This document shows positions 15,772 through 23,901 of a DNA stretch of 45,406 nucleotides, piece by piece; the first letter of the stretch is position 1; each line of letters starts with the position of its first letter. The notes below the pieces were generated by a model. That model saw only the letters and a list, made by a program, of their open reading frames with translations. It was not told the DNA's origin and made no database searches. Origin of the DNA: Alphaproteobacteria bacterium (GTDB lineage: Bacteria; Pseudomonadota; Alphaproteobacteria; Rhizobiales; Beijerinckiaceae); NCBI GenBank assembly GCA_021325385.1, contig JAJPHH010000140.1, positions 1-45,406 on the forward strand. The letters are read 5' to 3'. The position numbers were made by a program, and so were the translations under genes.

Positions 15772-16671
15772 CTAAACTCCTTGCAGCAGGCGTCGCTTGC
15801 GTTCGCCGACGCCAATAGCGGTCAGGACGACGAGCACGACGATATAGGGCAGCATCTGCATGAGCTCCGGCGCGACGCCGCGGCCTTGCAGATAGATCTG
15901 GATCGCGTCGAAGAGGCCGAACAGGGCCGCGCCGACCGCGGTCAGGCCCGGCCGGTTGCGGCCAAAATAGAAGGCGGCGAGGGCGATGAAGGCGCGGCCG
16001 CCGGACATGCCGACGCTGAACACGCCGACCACGCCGATCGAGAGTTGCGCGCCGGCGAGTCCGGCCAGCGCGCCCGCGACAATCGTCGAGGCGTCCCTGA
16101 TCGCCAGCGGCCGCAGGCCGAGCGCCGTCGCCGCCTCCCGCGCCGCGCCCGCCGCCCGAAGGCGCAGGCCGGCGCGCGTCCGCGACAAGACGAAGGCCGT
16201 GATCGGCACGAGAGCCCAGGACAGCCAGGTCAGCGGGTCTTTTCCTGAAAGGATGGCGCCGGCGATCGGGATTTGCGCCACCCCAGGCAGAACGATCCGC
16301 GGCAGCATCACGACGTCGGGCAATCGGATCGTACCAGAGCTATGGTAGTAGTCCTTGAGGATGAAGCCGATCAGCCCGGCTGTCGCGACGTTCAAGCCGA
16401 CGCCGGCGACGATTTCATTGGCTTCCAAGCGCGTTACGGCGAGCGAGAACAGCAATCCGACCGCGCCGCCGGCGGCCAAAGCCGCAAGAAGCGCGACAAG
16501 CCAGGATTGCGTCGCCGAGGACATAGCCAGCGCGACATAGGCGCCGGTCAGCATCATGGCTTCGAGGCCGAGATTGACGATGCCGCCGAGCCGGTTGATC
16601 AGGCCGCCGATCGCGGTAAGCAGCAGCGGCGTGGTCAGCAAGGCCGCGGCGGCGAGCACATAGTCGATCAT
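15772..16671 (-). CDS. Nucleoside ABC transporter permease 2 (BMP system)
   Basis: A 299-residue integral membrane protein of the BPD_transp_2 family, the shorter of the two permeases typical of BMP/Nup-type nucleoside importers. It opens with MIDYVLAAAALLTTPLLLTAIGG, then GGIVNLGLEAMMLTGAYVAL, and has the EIVAGVGLNVATAGLIGF loop. The ATG overlaps the stop of the preceding permease by four bases. It would pair with the 353-residue permease, the duplicated ATPase and the BMP-family binding protein. A much longer open frame upstream is a shadow of the neighbouring permease. Confidence 0.9.
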   Translation of the reverse strand: MIDYVLAAAALLTTPLLLTAIGGLINRLGGIVNLGLEAMMLTGAYVALAMSSATQSWLVALLAALAAGGAVGLLFSLAVTRLEANEIVAGVGLNVATAGLIGFILKDYYHSSGTIRLPDVVMLPRIVLPGVAQIPIAGAILSGKDPLTWLSWALVPITAFVLSRTRAGLRLRAAGAAREAATALGLRPLAIRDASTIVAGALAGLAGAQLSIGVVGVFSVGMSGGRAFIALAAFYFGRNRPGLTAVGAALFGLFDAIQIYLQGRGVAPELMQMLPYIVVLVVLTAIGVGERKRRLLQGV

Positions 16672-17729
16672 CGCGCGCTCCGCCGGCCACGCAGCCGCCC
16701 GAAGCGTACGACTGCGAAAATCGTCACGACGCCTTGCAGCACGTCGACGATCTCGAGCGGGATGTCGCTGAAGAGTTGGACCGTGGTGCCGGCGGAGTCC
16801 AAAGCGCCGAACACGATCGCGCCGATCAGCATGCCGACGGCCGAATTGCGGCCCATCAGCGCGACCGCGAGGCCGGTCCAGCCATAGCCAGGCGAAAAGC
16901 CGACGACGAAGCGATGGGTCACGCCGAGCGCATGGGCGCTGCCGGCGAGGCCGCCGATCGCACCGGACAGGATCATCACCTTGAGGATGAGCCGCGGCGC
17001 ATCGATGCCGATGGCGCGGCTGAAGCGCGGATTGAGGCCGTTGAGTCGGGCTTCGAAGCCGAGCGGCGTCAGCCGGTCCCAGAGCGCGTAGAGAGCAAGC
17101 AGGATGAGCGCGATGACGAAGCCGAGGGTCAGCGTCGAGGGCGGCGCGATGCGCGGCAGCCAGCCGGCCTCGACGATCATCGGCGTCGCCGAATTGGCGG
17201 AGCCCGGCGCGAGAAAAGGGCCGTTGACCAGGTACAATGTCAGGTTGGCGGCGATGAAGTTGAGCATCAAAGTCGAGACGACTTCGTCGACCTGCAACCG
17301 GGCGCGCAGCAGCGCCGGCGCGGCGAGCCACAGGCCGCCGATCAGCGCGCCGGCGGCAAGTTCAACCACAATGAGCAGCGGCGAAGGAAAGGAGGTCAGC
17401 GTGAAGCCGACGACCGCGCCGGCCATGCCGCCGAGATAGAAGACGCCTTCGACGCCGACATTGAATATGCCGGCGCGGAACGACACCGCGGTGGCGATCG
17501 CGGTGAAGAGAATCGGCGTCGCCGCGGTGAGCGTCGCTTCGAGCCGGCCAGCGCCGCCAAATCCTTCGCGCGCCATCAAACCATAGACGTCGAACGGATT
17601 GCGCCCTGTGGCGGCGAGGAGGATCGCGCCGACGATCAGCGCGACCGCGAAAGGAGCGAGCGCGTCGACGAGCGCAGTCCAATCTCGACGGGGCGATCTT
17701 ACGACGCCTGCCGTCGCCGCCGCGCTCAC
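16668..17729 (-). CDS. Nucleoside ABC transporter permease 1 (BMP system)
   Basis: A 353-residue permease of the BPD_transp_2 family. The GTG start overlaps the ATPase stop (gTGA), which fixes the N-terminus at VSAAATAGVVRSPRR. Characteristic segments are TPILFTAIATAVSFRAGIFNVGVEGVFYLGG, VDEVVSTLMLNFIA and GYGWTGLAVALMGRNSAVG, all typical of YufP/NupP-like nucleoside permeases. It forms a heterodimer with the next gene product by analogy with the family. Open frame further upstream lies within the ATPase gene and is not coding. Confidence 0.9.
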   Translation of the reverse strand: MSAAATAGVVRSPRRDWTALVDALAPFAVALIVGAILLAATGRNPFDVYGLMAREGFGGAGRLEATLTAATPILFTAIATAVSFRAGIFNVGVEGVFYLGGMAGAVVGFTLTSFPSPLLIVVELAAGALIGGLWLAAPALLRARLQVDEVVSTLMLNFIAANLTLYLVNGPFLAPGSANSATPMIVEAGWLPRIAPPSTLTLGFVIALILLALYALWDRLTPLGFEARLNGLNPRFSRAIGIDAPRLILKVMILSGAIGGLAGSAHALGVTHRFVVGFSPGYGWTGLAVALMGRNSAVGMLIGAIVFGALDSAGTTVQLFSDIPLEIVDVLQGVVTIFAVVRFGRLRGRRSAR

Positions 17730-19249
17730 GCCGCCTCTCCCAGCATCATCCGGCCGATCCGGCCGATGCTGCGCTCGGCGCCCGCGACTTCGCCGACGAT
17801 CGCGCCGCGATGGAGCACGACGATGCGATCGGCGAGGGTCAGCAGCTCTTCGAGCTCCTCCGAAACTAGAAGCACGGCGCCGCCGCTGGCGGCGAAGGCG
17901 AGGATCTGGCGATGAATGAAAGCCGCGCCGGCAATGTCGACGCCGCGCGTCGGCTGGGCCGCGATCAGCGCACGCGGCTGGCGATCGAGTTCGCGGGCGA
18001 TGACGACGCGCTGCTGATTGCCGCCGGAAAGATTGCGCGCCGCGTCGCCGCAATCGCGATAGATGACGCCGAATCTGTCGAGCGCCTTCCTTGCATGCTC
18101 GCGGATCGTCCTCGGCCGCAATAAACCGCCGCGAGCGAAAGGTCTGGCGCGGTGCCGGCCGGCGACGACATTGGCGGCGATCGATTCGGCGAGGCACAGG
18201 CCCTCATGGGCGCGGTCGGCGCTGATATAGCCGAGCCCCGCCGCCCGGCGCGCGGCGACCGAGAGGGACGTCGCATCCTTTCCGGCGATCGTCACCCGTC
18301 CGGCGGCTGCGCGGCGCAAGCCCGTCGTCACGGCGACGATCTCATCTTGGCCGCTGCCGCTGACGCCGGCGATCCCGACGACCTCGCCTGGACGCAGATC
18401 GAGGTCGATTCCGGCGAGTCGCTCGACGCCTCGCGAGTCGAGCGCCTTGACGCCGCGCAGCGAAAGCAGCGGCGCCTCGACCGCGCGGGTTTGCGGAACG
18501 CGGCGCGGGAAGTCGACCGTCTCGCCAACCATCAGTTCGGCGAGACGGCCGGCATTGGCTTCGGCGGGCGTTGTGCTGGCGACGACCTTGCCGGCGCGCA
18601 GCACCGTGATCGCGTCGCAGACCGTGAGCACCTCGTCGAGCTTGTGACTGATGAACAGAATGGTGCGGCCTTCGTCGCGCAGGCGCCGCAAAAGGTTGAG
18701 CAGGTCGCGAACCTGCTGCGGCGCGAGCACGGCGGTGGGCTCGTCGAGAATCAGAACGTCCGCGCCGCGATAGAGCAGGCGCAGGATTTCAACGATCTGC
18801 CGGACATGGACCGGCGCCTCTGAAACTTTGAGACCCCAATCCAATTCGACCCCCGCGGAGAGAGCGAGCCGACGCGCCTCGTCGAGCGCCTTGTCGCGAT
18901 CGATGACGCCGCCCGGGCCGACCGGTTCGCGCCCGAGGATGAGATTCTCGAGCAGCGTCAGCTCGTCGACCAGCATGAACTCCTGATGGACCATGCCGAC
19001 GCCGCGGGCGAAGGCGTCGGCGGGATCGGCGAGCGTGACCGGCTCGTCGTTGAGAACTACCGCGCCTTCGTCCGGCTGTTCGAGGCCTTGCAGGATGCGC
19101 ATCAGCGTCGTCTTGCCGGCGCCGTTGCCGCCGACCACGCCGCGGATCGCGCCCGGCACGGCGGAAAAATCGATCGCGTCATTGGCGAGGACGGCGCCGA
19201 AGCGCCGGGTGACGCCGCGCGCGCCGATTCTGACGGCAGGATTGGCCAC
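17726..19249 (-). CDS. Nucleoside ABC transporter ATP-binding protein (two NBDs)
   Basis: A 507-residue duplicated ATPase of the BMP/YufO class. The first domain has Walker A GGNGAGKTT near residue 40, Q-loop HQEFMLVDELTLLEN and Walker B VLILDEPTAVLAP. The second has a degenerate P-loop (GVSGSGQDEIV), signature LSGGNQQRVVIARE and QPTRGVDI in place of a standard Walker B, as is normal in this class. It starts at a GTG, about 30 bases after the binding-protein stop. It energises the two permeases encoded immediately downstream. Confidence 0.93.
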   Translation of the reverse strand: MANPAVRIGARGVTRRFGAVLANDAIDFSAVPGAIRGVVGGNGAGKTTLMRILQGLEQPDEGAVVLNDEPVTLADPADAFARGVGMVHQEFMLVDELTLLENLILGREPVGPGGVIDRDKALDEARRLALSAGVELDWGLKVSEAPVHVRQIVEILRLLYRGADVLILDEPTAVLAPQQVRDLLNLLRRLRDEGRTILFISHKLDEVLTVCDAITVLRAGKVVASTTPAEANAGRLAELMVGETVDFPRRVPQTRAVEAPLLSLRGVKALDSRGVERLAGIDLDLRPGEVVGIAGVSGSGQDEIVAVTTGLRRAAAGRVTIAGKDATSLSVAARRAAGLGYISADRAHEGLCLAESIAANVVAGRHRARPFARGGLLRPRTIREHARKALDRFGVIYRDCGDAARNLSGGNQQRVVIARELDRQPRALIAAQPTRGVDIAGAAFIHRQILAFAASGGAVLLVSEELEELLTLADRIVVLHRGAIVGEVAGAERSIGRIGRMMLGEAA

Positions 19250-19281
19250 CGCTCGCGTTCCAGGGGCTTAAAGGCCGCTCC

Positions 19282-20325
19282 TCACTTCGGCCACCAGCTC
19301 GGATAGCCTTGCGAGGTGACGTCCCAGACCTTGATCTCGCCCGCAATGATCTTCTTCTTCATCTCGTCGATCTTGGCGAGATCGGCGGCGGGGATCAGGT
19401 CCTTGGTGTAGGTCATCGGCGACAGGCCGACGCCGTCCTCCTTCAAACCGAGCGTCACGGTTTGGCCGCCCGGGAATTTGTCTTCGGCGTAATCCTTGAT
19501 CACCGTCTCGACGGCCAGATCGGTCCGTTTGATCATGCTGGTAAGGACATGCCCTTTGGCGAGCGCGTCCTGATCCGTATCGACGCCGATCGCGTAGTGG
19601 CCGGTCTCCTTGGCCGCCTGGATCACGCCGATGCCGGTGCCGCCGGCGACCTGGTAGACGATGCTCGCGCCCTCGTCGAACATGGCCTTCGCCATTTGAT
19701 GGCCGATCGCCGGATCGCCGAAATTGTTCGAATAGGCGACCTTGACCTCGACTTTCGGATCGACGTCGTGCGCGCCCTGAATGTAGCCGGCGATGAACTT
19801 GTCGATGCCGGCCGATTTGGTGCCGCCGATCACGCCGATGATCGGCTTCGGTCCGATCCCCTTGATCTTGGGATCGGAGGCGACCATCGCCGCGAGCGCG
19901 CCGGCGAGGTACGATCCCTCCTGCTCCTTGAACAAGACAGAGGCGACGTTAGCGCCCGGCTCGACCAAATTGAGGATCGAGAAATCGACCTTGGGATAGT
20001 CCTTGGCCACGGTCTTCACCGCGTCGCCGTGCGAATATTCAAGATCGACGATGAGCCCGAAGCCGCCATCGGCGGCGCGTCGCAACATGTTCTCGCCCTG
20101 CGCGACGACGTCCTTCGATTCGACCTCCTTGCCTTCGAGCTTCGTCTCGCCGAGCGCTTTTTTGAAGCCCTTGTCGGCGAGGTCATTGTACGACTGGTCG
20201 CCGAGGCCGCCCTGGGCGATGATCAGCGCGACGGGCGCTTTGTCAGCGGCCCAGGCCGCGGACGCGACGAGGCCGAGGGCCAAAGCCAGGGCCGAAATGC
20301 CGCGCGTCAGGTACAATTTCGCCAT
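19282..20325 (-). CDS. BMP-family nucleoside-binding protein
   Basis: A 347-residue BMP/Med-type binding protein (PF02608) for nucleoside uptake. The signal peptide (about 1-23, ending SAAWAA) has no lipobox, so it should be a soluble periplasmic protein. The mature part starts VALIIAQGGLGDQSYNDLADKGF, the classic BMP motif, and contains EGSYLAGALAAMVA and GGTKSAGIDKF. The ATG at 20325 was chosen over a codon 33 bases upstream because it has a ribosome site (GGGAGAGA) and gives a clean signal peptide. The gene start lies inside the 3' end of the GntR gene (83 bases of overlap in another frame). Confidence 0.92.
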   Translation of the reverse strand: MAKLYLTRGISALALALGLVASAAWAADKAPVALIIAQGGLGDQSYNDLADKGFKKALGETKLEGKEVESKDVVAQGENMLRRAADGGFGLIVDLEYSHGDAVKTVAKDYPKVDFSILNLVEPGANVASVLFKEQEGSYLAGALAAMVASDPKIKGIGPKPIIGVIGGTKSAGIDKFIAGYIQGAHDVDPKVEVKVAYSNNFGDPAIGHQMAKAMFDEGASIVYQVAGGTGIGVIQAAKETGHYAIGVDTDQDALAKGHVLTSMIKRTDLAVETVIKDYAEDKFPGGQTVTLGLKEDGVGLSPMTYTKDLIPAADLAKIDEMKKKIIAGEIKVWDVTSQGYPSWWPK

Positions 20326-21115
20326 CTTCTCTCTCCCTGCTTGCCAAAGCGGGCGCAATCCCGCGAGGCGGACGCCGCATCAAAAGGGCCTGGTAGCTAT
20401 AGTGGCGGCAATCATGGACCGCGGCGACGCGATCCAAGAGCCGGCCGTCAGCGCCATAGGTCTGGCGTTGGATCACCATGACGACGCCGTTCGCGCTTAG
20501 GCGCAACAGTTCGCGCTCCTGCGGCAGCGCCAGCCGCGCCGTCAGCTCCTCGACGCAATGATCGAGGACGAGGCCGGCGCGCTCCAATTCGCGATAGAGG
20601 GAGAAGTTCGGCTGAGCGACGAGCGCCGCCGTCAAGCCGAGCTGGTCGCAGACCGATTGGGCAAGCAGCGAGCGATGGATTGCGACCGGCGCGCCGTCCG
20701 CGAAGCGGAGGCGATCCAGCCGGACCAACCTTTCGCCAGCCGGAAACGGCGAGTCCGGGCTCGGCTCGGCCGGGCCGAAAGCGATGAGCTGGCTACGCGG
20801 CCGCCGGCCGGCCGCGACGACCGAATCGGTGAAGCTGCGCAATTGCCCCGGCAACCGTTTCAGAGGCTCCGCCGCGACATAGGTGCCTTTGCCCTGGCGG
20901 CGGACAAGCAAGCCCTCGTCGACCAGACCTTCGATCGCCTTGGCCACGGTGAACCGGCTGACATTGAGGCGTTGGGCGAGCTCCGGTTCGCTGGCGATTT
21001 TGTCGCCAGGCCTCATCGCCGCGATTTCGCCGCGCAAATCGTCCGACAATCGGCGGTAGAGCGGCCGCCCGTCGTCGACTTTGTGCATATGCATCATGCT
21101 GTGCCAGCCGGACAT
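20243..21115 (-). CDS. GntR-family regulator, HutC/UTRA subfamily
   Basis: Regulator of about 290 residues from the chosen ATG (MSGWHSMMHMHK). The winged helix-turn-helix (PLYRRLSDDLRGEIAAMRPGD through RQGKGTYVAAEP) is followed by a UTRA ligand-binding domain ending near CRHYSYQALLMRR. A roughly 40-residue tail then runs into the BMP gene. In-frame starts exist at 21097 (ATG), 21235 (ATG) and 21262 (GTG); none has a clear ribosome site, and the chosen one leaves a normal 16-residue lead before the DNA-binding domain. It is the probable controller of the nucleoside operon. UTRA domains usually bind sugars, amino acids or nucleoside-like ligands. Confidence 0.85.
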   Translation of the reverse strand: MSGWHSMMHMHKVDDGRPLYRRLSDDLRGEIAAMRPGDKIASEPELAQRLNVSRFTVAKAIEGLVDEGLLVRRQGKGTYVAAEPLKRLPGQLRSFTDSVVAAGRRPRSQLIAFGPAEPSPDSPFPAGERLVRLDRLRFADGAPVAIHRSLLAQSVCDQLGLTAALVAQPNFSLYRELERAGLVLDHCVEELTARLALPQERELLRLSANGVVMVIQRQTYGADGRLLDRVAAVHDCRHYSYQALLMRRPPRGIAPALASREREDGEIVPDARHFGPGFGPRPRRVRGLGR

Positions 21116-21330
21116 CCGGTTGTCCAGACAATAGGCCCGGGAAAAACGCTGCGCAAGCCCGAAATGAGGCAGGCGCGATCCGGCCGGGGGCGCAAATATC
21201 CAGCGCCTCGCCTGCGGCTCGCGCTCTTCGTTCATGAGCAGCGCGGCTCGCGGATGGTGCACCTCGCTGTCGCCCGAAAACGTTCAGCCTCATCTGGCTC
21301 GAACGCCGATCCTTCCTGCCGGCTTCGCCG
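21116..21330. other. Short gap between LacI and GntR genes
   Basis: Apart from possible N-terminal extensions of the GntR frame, nothing is recognisable here. It should hold the promoter for GntR and the nucleoside operon if these are not read through from lacI-like gene. Confidence 0.35.
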
Positions 21331-22389
21331 TCAAATTTCCGGAAGATTCTCCTTGCAAATGATCTGCAGCCGCGGCCCATGATATTCGTACGGCGCGCCT
21401 CGGACGCTGTGAGTCAAAATGTTCAACGCCTCCCGCGCTTCGACCCGCGGGTTTTGGTCGATCACCGCATCAAGCGTTCCCTCGAGCAGGAGCGCCCGGC
21501 TGGCCGCGCTCAATTCGTGGCCGACGAAGACGACGTTTTTTGCGCAATTTCTGTCGCGCAAGGCGCGCGCGATGCCCTCGGCGCCGGCGCCGATATTGTA
21601 GATGCCGGCAATATCGGGATGACGGTCGAGGAGATTGCTCGCTTCGACGAAGGCCATTTCGAAATCGTCCTTGACCTCGCGCAGCTCGACCACTTCCAGA
21701 TTGGCGAACTCCTCGGCAAGGATGTGGCGAAAACCCATCTCGCGCTCTTCGTGGCCGCGATACGAGAGGGAGCCGGCAAAGAGCGCCACTTTCTTCCGCT
21801 CAGCGCTCCCAAGAAACCTGCCGAGAATGTACCCGGCGACGCGCCCGGCCGCCCGATTGTCAATGCCGACATAGGCGACGCGCGGCACGTGCGAGATGTC
21901 GGAAGCGAGAGTCAAGACCTTGACGCCGCCGGCCGACAACGCGCGGATCGCCTCGCGCACCGTCGGATGATCGAGCGCAATCACGCCGACGCCGCGCGTC
22001 TTGCCGGCGAGGCCGTAGAGCGCGCGGGCGAGCGAATCGGGATTGAAGCCTTCGATCGTCGCAACGCGCACGTCGAGATCGGGCCGCGCCGCGCCCTGCT
22101 GCTCGATTTGCGCATGCAGCATCTTGATGAAGGCGTTGGTGCCCATCGGCAGGACGAAGTCGAGCCGCAATTTCGCGCCGCCGGCTGCGGGCGAGAACGC
22201 GGCGGGCTCGGAAATGTAGCCGAGCCTCTGCGCCGTATCGATGACGATCTCGCGCGTGCGGCTGCGTACGCCGGCGCGATTGTTCAAGACGCGATCGACC
22301 GTGGCCGGCGACACGCCGGCTTCGCGGGCGACGTCGACGAGGGTGGACCGGATTTTGGCCGGTCTCTCGGAGAGCGTTTGATCCGTCAT
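21331..22389 (-). CDS. LacI-family transcriptional regulator
   Basis: A 352-residue LacI/GalR regulator. The N-terminal helix-turn-helix is clear: TLVDVAREAGVSPATVDRVLNNRAGVR, with the hinge helix near residue 55. The rest is a periplasmic-binding-protein-like sugar sensor (about 65-345), with GVIALDHPTVREAIRAL and AYVGIDNRAAGRVAGYILG. An ATG at 22389 is preferred over a TTG six codons upstream. It is divergent from the Frc-type importer operon starting at 22895 and is probably its repressor; it could also affect the nucleoside operon read on the same strand downstream. Confidence 0.92.
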   Translation of the reverse strand: MTDQTLSERPAKIRSTLVDVAREAGVSPATVDRVLNNRAGVRSRTREIVIDTAQRLGYISEPAAFSPAAGGAKLRLDFVLPMGTNAFIKMLHAQIEQQGAARPDLDVRVATIEGFNPDSLARALYGLAGKTRGVGVIALDHPTVREAIRALSAGGVKVLTLASDISHVPRVAYVGIDNRAAGRVAGYILGRFLGSAERKKVALFAGSLSYRGHEEREMGFRHILAEEFANLEVVELREVKDDFEMAFVEASNLLDRHPDIAGIYNIGAGAEGIARALRDRNCAKNVVFVGHELSAASRALLLEGTLDAVIDQNPRVEAREALNILTHSVRGAPYEYHGPRLQIICKENLPEI

Positions 22390-22894
22390 CTTATGACCGA
22401 CGCGCAATCACGAATGGGAGCAACCGGAAACGGCGCGGAACGCGCCACGTCAGGTCCCTAGCAGCGCAAAGCCCCGAAATCATCATCTGACCTCAGCTTT
22501 GATGATGTATTTTGATGTGATCGTATCCATATTCGAACCGACGTCAAGGCCGCGCGAGGATAGAAAGACTAGCGTTTTGGCCATATTTTCGCTAAAGTGA
22601 GCCAGAGCGGCAATCTTCGGCTCTTCAATTGGCCTCATTAGAGATCAAATTTCATCTTGACGATCGGCTCAAAATTATCAAATCTCATCATCGCGCGAAT
22701 ACGCCGCGGGAGGAGCGGGATGAATTTTCCCGGAAGCCCGCGGCCGGATGGCTGAGGCTTGCGCTTTCCGAGGCAGGCCATGTGGCCGACAGAGCGCGGG
22801 CGCCAAGACGGGCTTCGGCCCGACGCCGAATGAAAGACCGTACCGTCGCGGCCGACCAATGACGGTGGAGGAACAAGAGCTGGAGGAGGGACGA
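22390..22894. promoter_or_regulatory. Divergent control region between LacI gene and importer operon
   Basis: About 500 bases with no gene, lower in G+C than the surroundings from 22480 to 22690. CATCATC (22481-22487) and GATGATG (22501-22507) form an inverted pair with a 13-base spacer, and CATCATC recurs near 22686, close to a TTGACG at about 22655. These are candidate LacI operators or promoter parts. A strong ribosome site (GGAGGAGGG, 22882-22890) precedes the ATG at 22895. No defined promoter could be picked with confidence. Confidence 0.4.
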
Positions 22895-23842
22895 ATGCTT
22901 GCAATGACGAAACGAGGATTGGCGGCCGCCGCGGCGGCGATGATAGGCCTGGCGCTGGCCTCGCCGGGAAGCGCGGCGGAGAAGAAGGTCTTCTATCTTT
23001 TGTCGCATGGCGGCCCTTCCGACGCCTTCTGGATCGATTGGAACGCCGGGGCCGTGAAGGCCTGCGATCAGCTCGGGGTGACCTGCAAGATTTCTTTCAG
23101 CGGCGGCGACATGGCGGCGCAGAAGGAAGCATTCAACTCCGCCCTCGCCGCCAAGCCGGACGGCATCGCCACGACGTCGGCGCAGCCGGGTCTGTGGACC
23201 AAGGAAGTCGCGGCCGCCAAAGCGGCGGGCATCCCGATCATCTTCTTCAACACGGACGACCCGGCGACGGGACGGCAGGCCTACGTCGGCGCCGATCTCA
23301 CCGAAGCCGGCGCGATCTGGGCGAAGTACCTGGTCGATCATAAGATGGTGAAAAAGGGCGATAAGGTGTTCCTGCCCGTCGAAGTGCCGGGCGCGAGCTA
23401 CCAGCAACTCGAGACGCAGGGCGTCGCCAGCGTCTTCGATCCGCTCGGAATCAAATACGACGTCGTCGATTGCGGCACCGACCCGGCCGGGATCATCGCC
23501 AAGATGACCGATTATGTCGTCGCCAACCATCCGCCCGCGGTGATCGCGCTCGGCGATTCGGTGGCCGCCAGCATCAAGCGGGTCTTCGACTCGGCCGGCG
23601 TCAAGCCGGGAACGGCGCCGGTGGTCGGCTGGGGCAATTCGAAGGATACCGCCGAGGAAGTCGAGTCTGGCTACGTGAACGCCGCCGCATGGCAATATCC
23701 CTCAGCGCAGGGCTTCATGCCCGTCGCCCTGCTGAGCCTTGCGGCGTCGGGCGAGCCGATCGGCTACGACATTCATACGTTCAGCCTCTATGACAAGAGC
23801 AGCGTCGGCCCGATCCTCAATCTCTATAACAAGAAGAAGTAA
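22895..23842 (+). CDS. Periplasmic sugar-binding protein, Frc/Rbs type
   Basis: A 315-residue ribose/fructose-type binding protein. The ATG at 22895 follows a strong GGAGGAGGG site and gives a Sec signal (about 1-27, ending PGSAAEKK). Mature motifs include VFYLLSHGGPSDAFWIDWNAGAVKA, ALAAKPDGIATTSAQPG, IPIIFFNTDDPATGRQAYVG and VVGWGNSKDTAEEV. An upstream ATG at 22748 would add 49 unlikely residues and remove the signal. It is the first gene of the importer operon, and an 11-base-pair hairpin follows its stop. The exact sugar cannot be read off. Confidence 0.93.
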   Translation: MLAMTKRGLAAAAAAMIGLALASPGSAAEKKVFYLLSHGGPSDAFWIDWNAGAVKACDQLGVTCKISFSGGDMAAQKEAFNSALAAKPDGIATTSAQPGLWTKEVAAAKAAGIPIIFFNTDDPATGRQAYVGADLTEAGAIWAKYLVDHKMVKKGDKVFLPVEVPGASYQQLETQGVASVFDPLGIKYDVVDCGTDPAGIIAKMTDYVVANHPPAVIALGDSVAASIKRVFDSAGVKPGTAPVVGWGNSKDTAEEVESGYVNAAAWQYPSAQGFMPVALLSLAASGEPIGYDIHTFSLYDKSSVGPILNLYNKKK

Positions 23843-23850
23843 CGCGAGAA

Positions 23851-23880
23851 ACGCCGGCCGCAAAAAGGCGCGGCCGGCGT
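23851..23880 (+). terminator. Intercistronic hairpin after binding-protein gene
   Basis: ACGCCGGCCGC (23851-23861) pairs perfectly with GCGGCCGGCGT (23870-23880), loop AAAAAGGC. No T run follows, so it is more likely a stabiliser or partial attenuator that lets the binding protein be made in excess over the permease and ATPase, as known for other importers. Confidence 0.7.
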
Positions 23881-23901
23881 CTTCGCCATGGACTCGTTAG
23901 A

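Noticed and set aside
20243-21262. Frameshifted or broken GntR gene
   Set aside because: The helix-turn-helix and UTRA domains are complete and in one frame; only the tail overlaps the next gene, so a pseudogene call is not justified.
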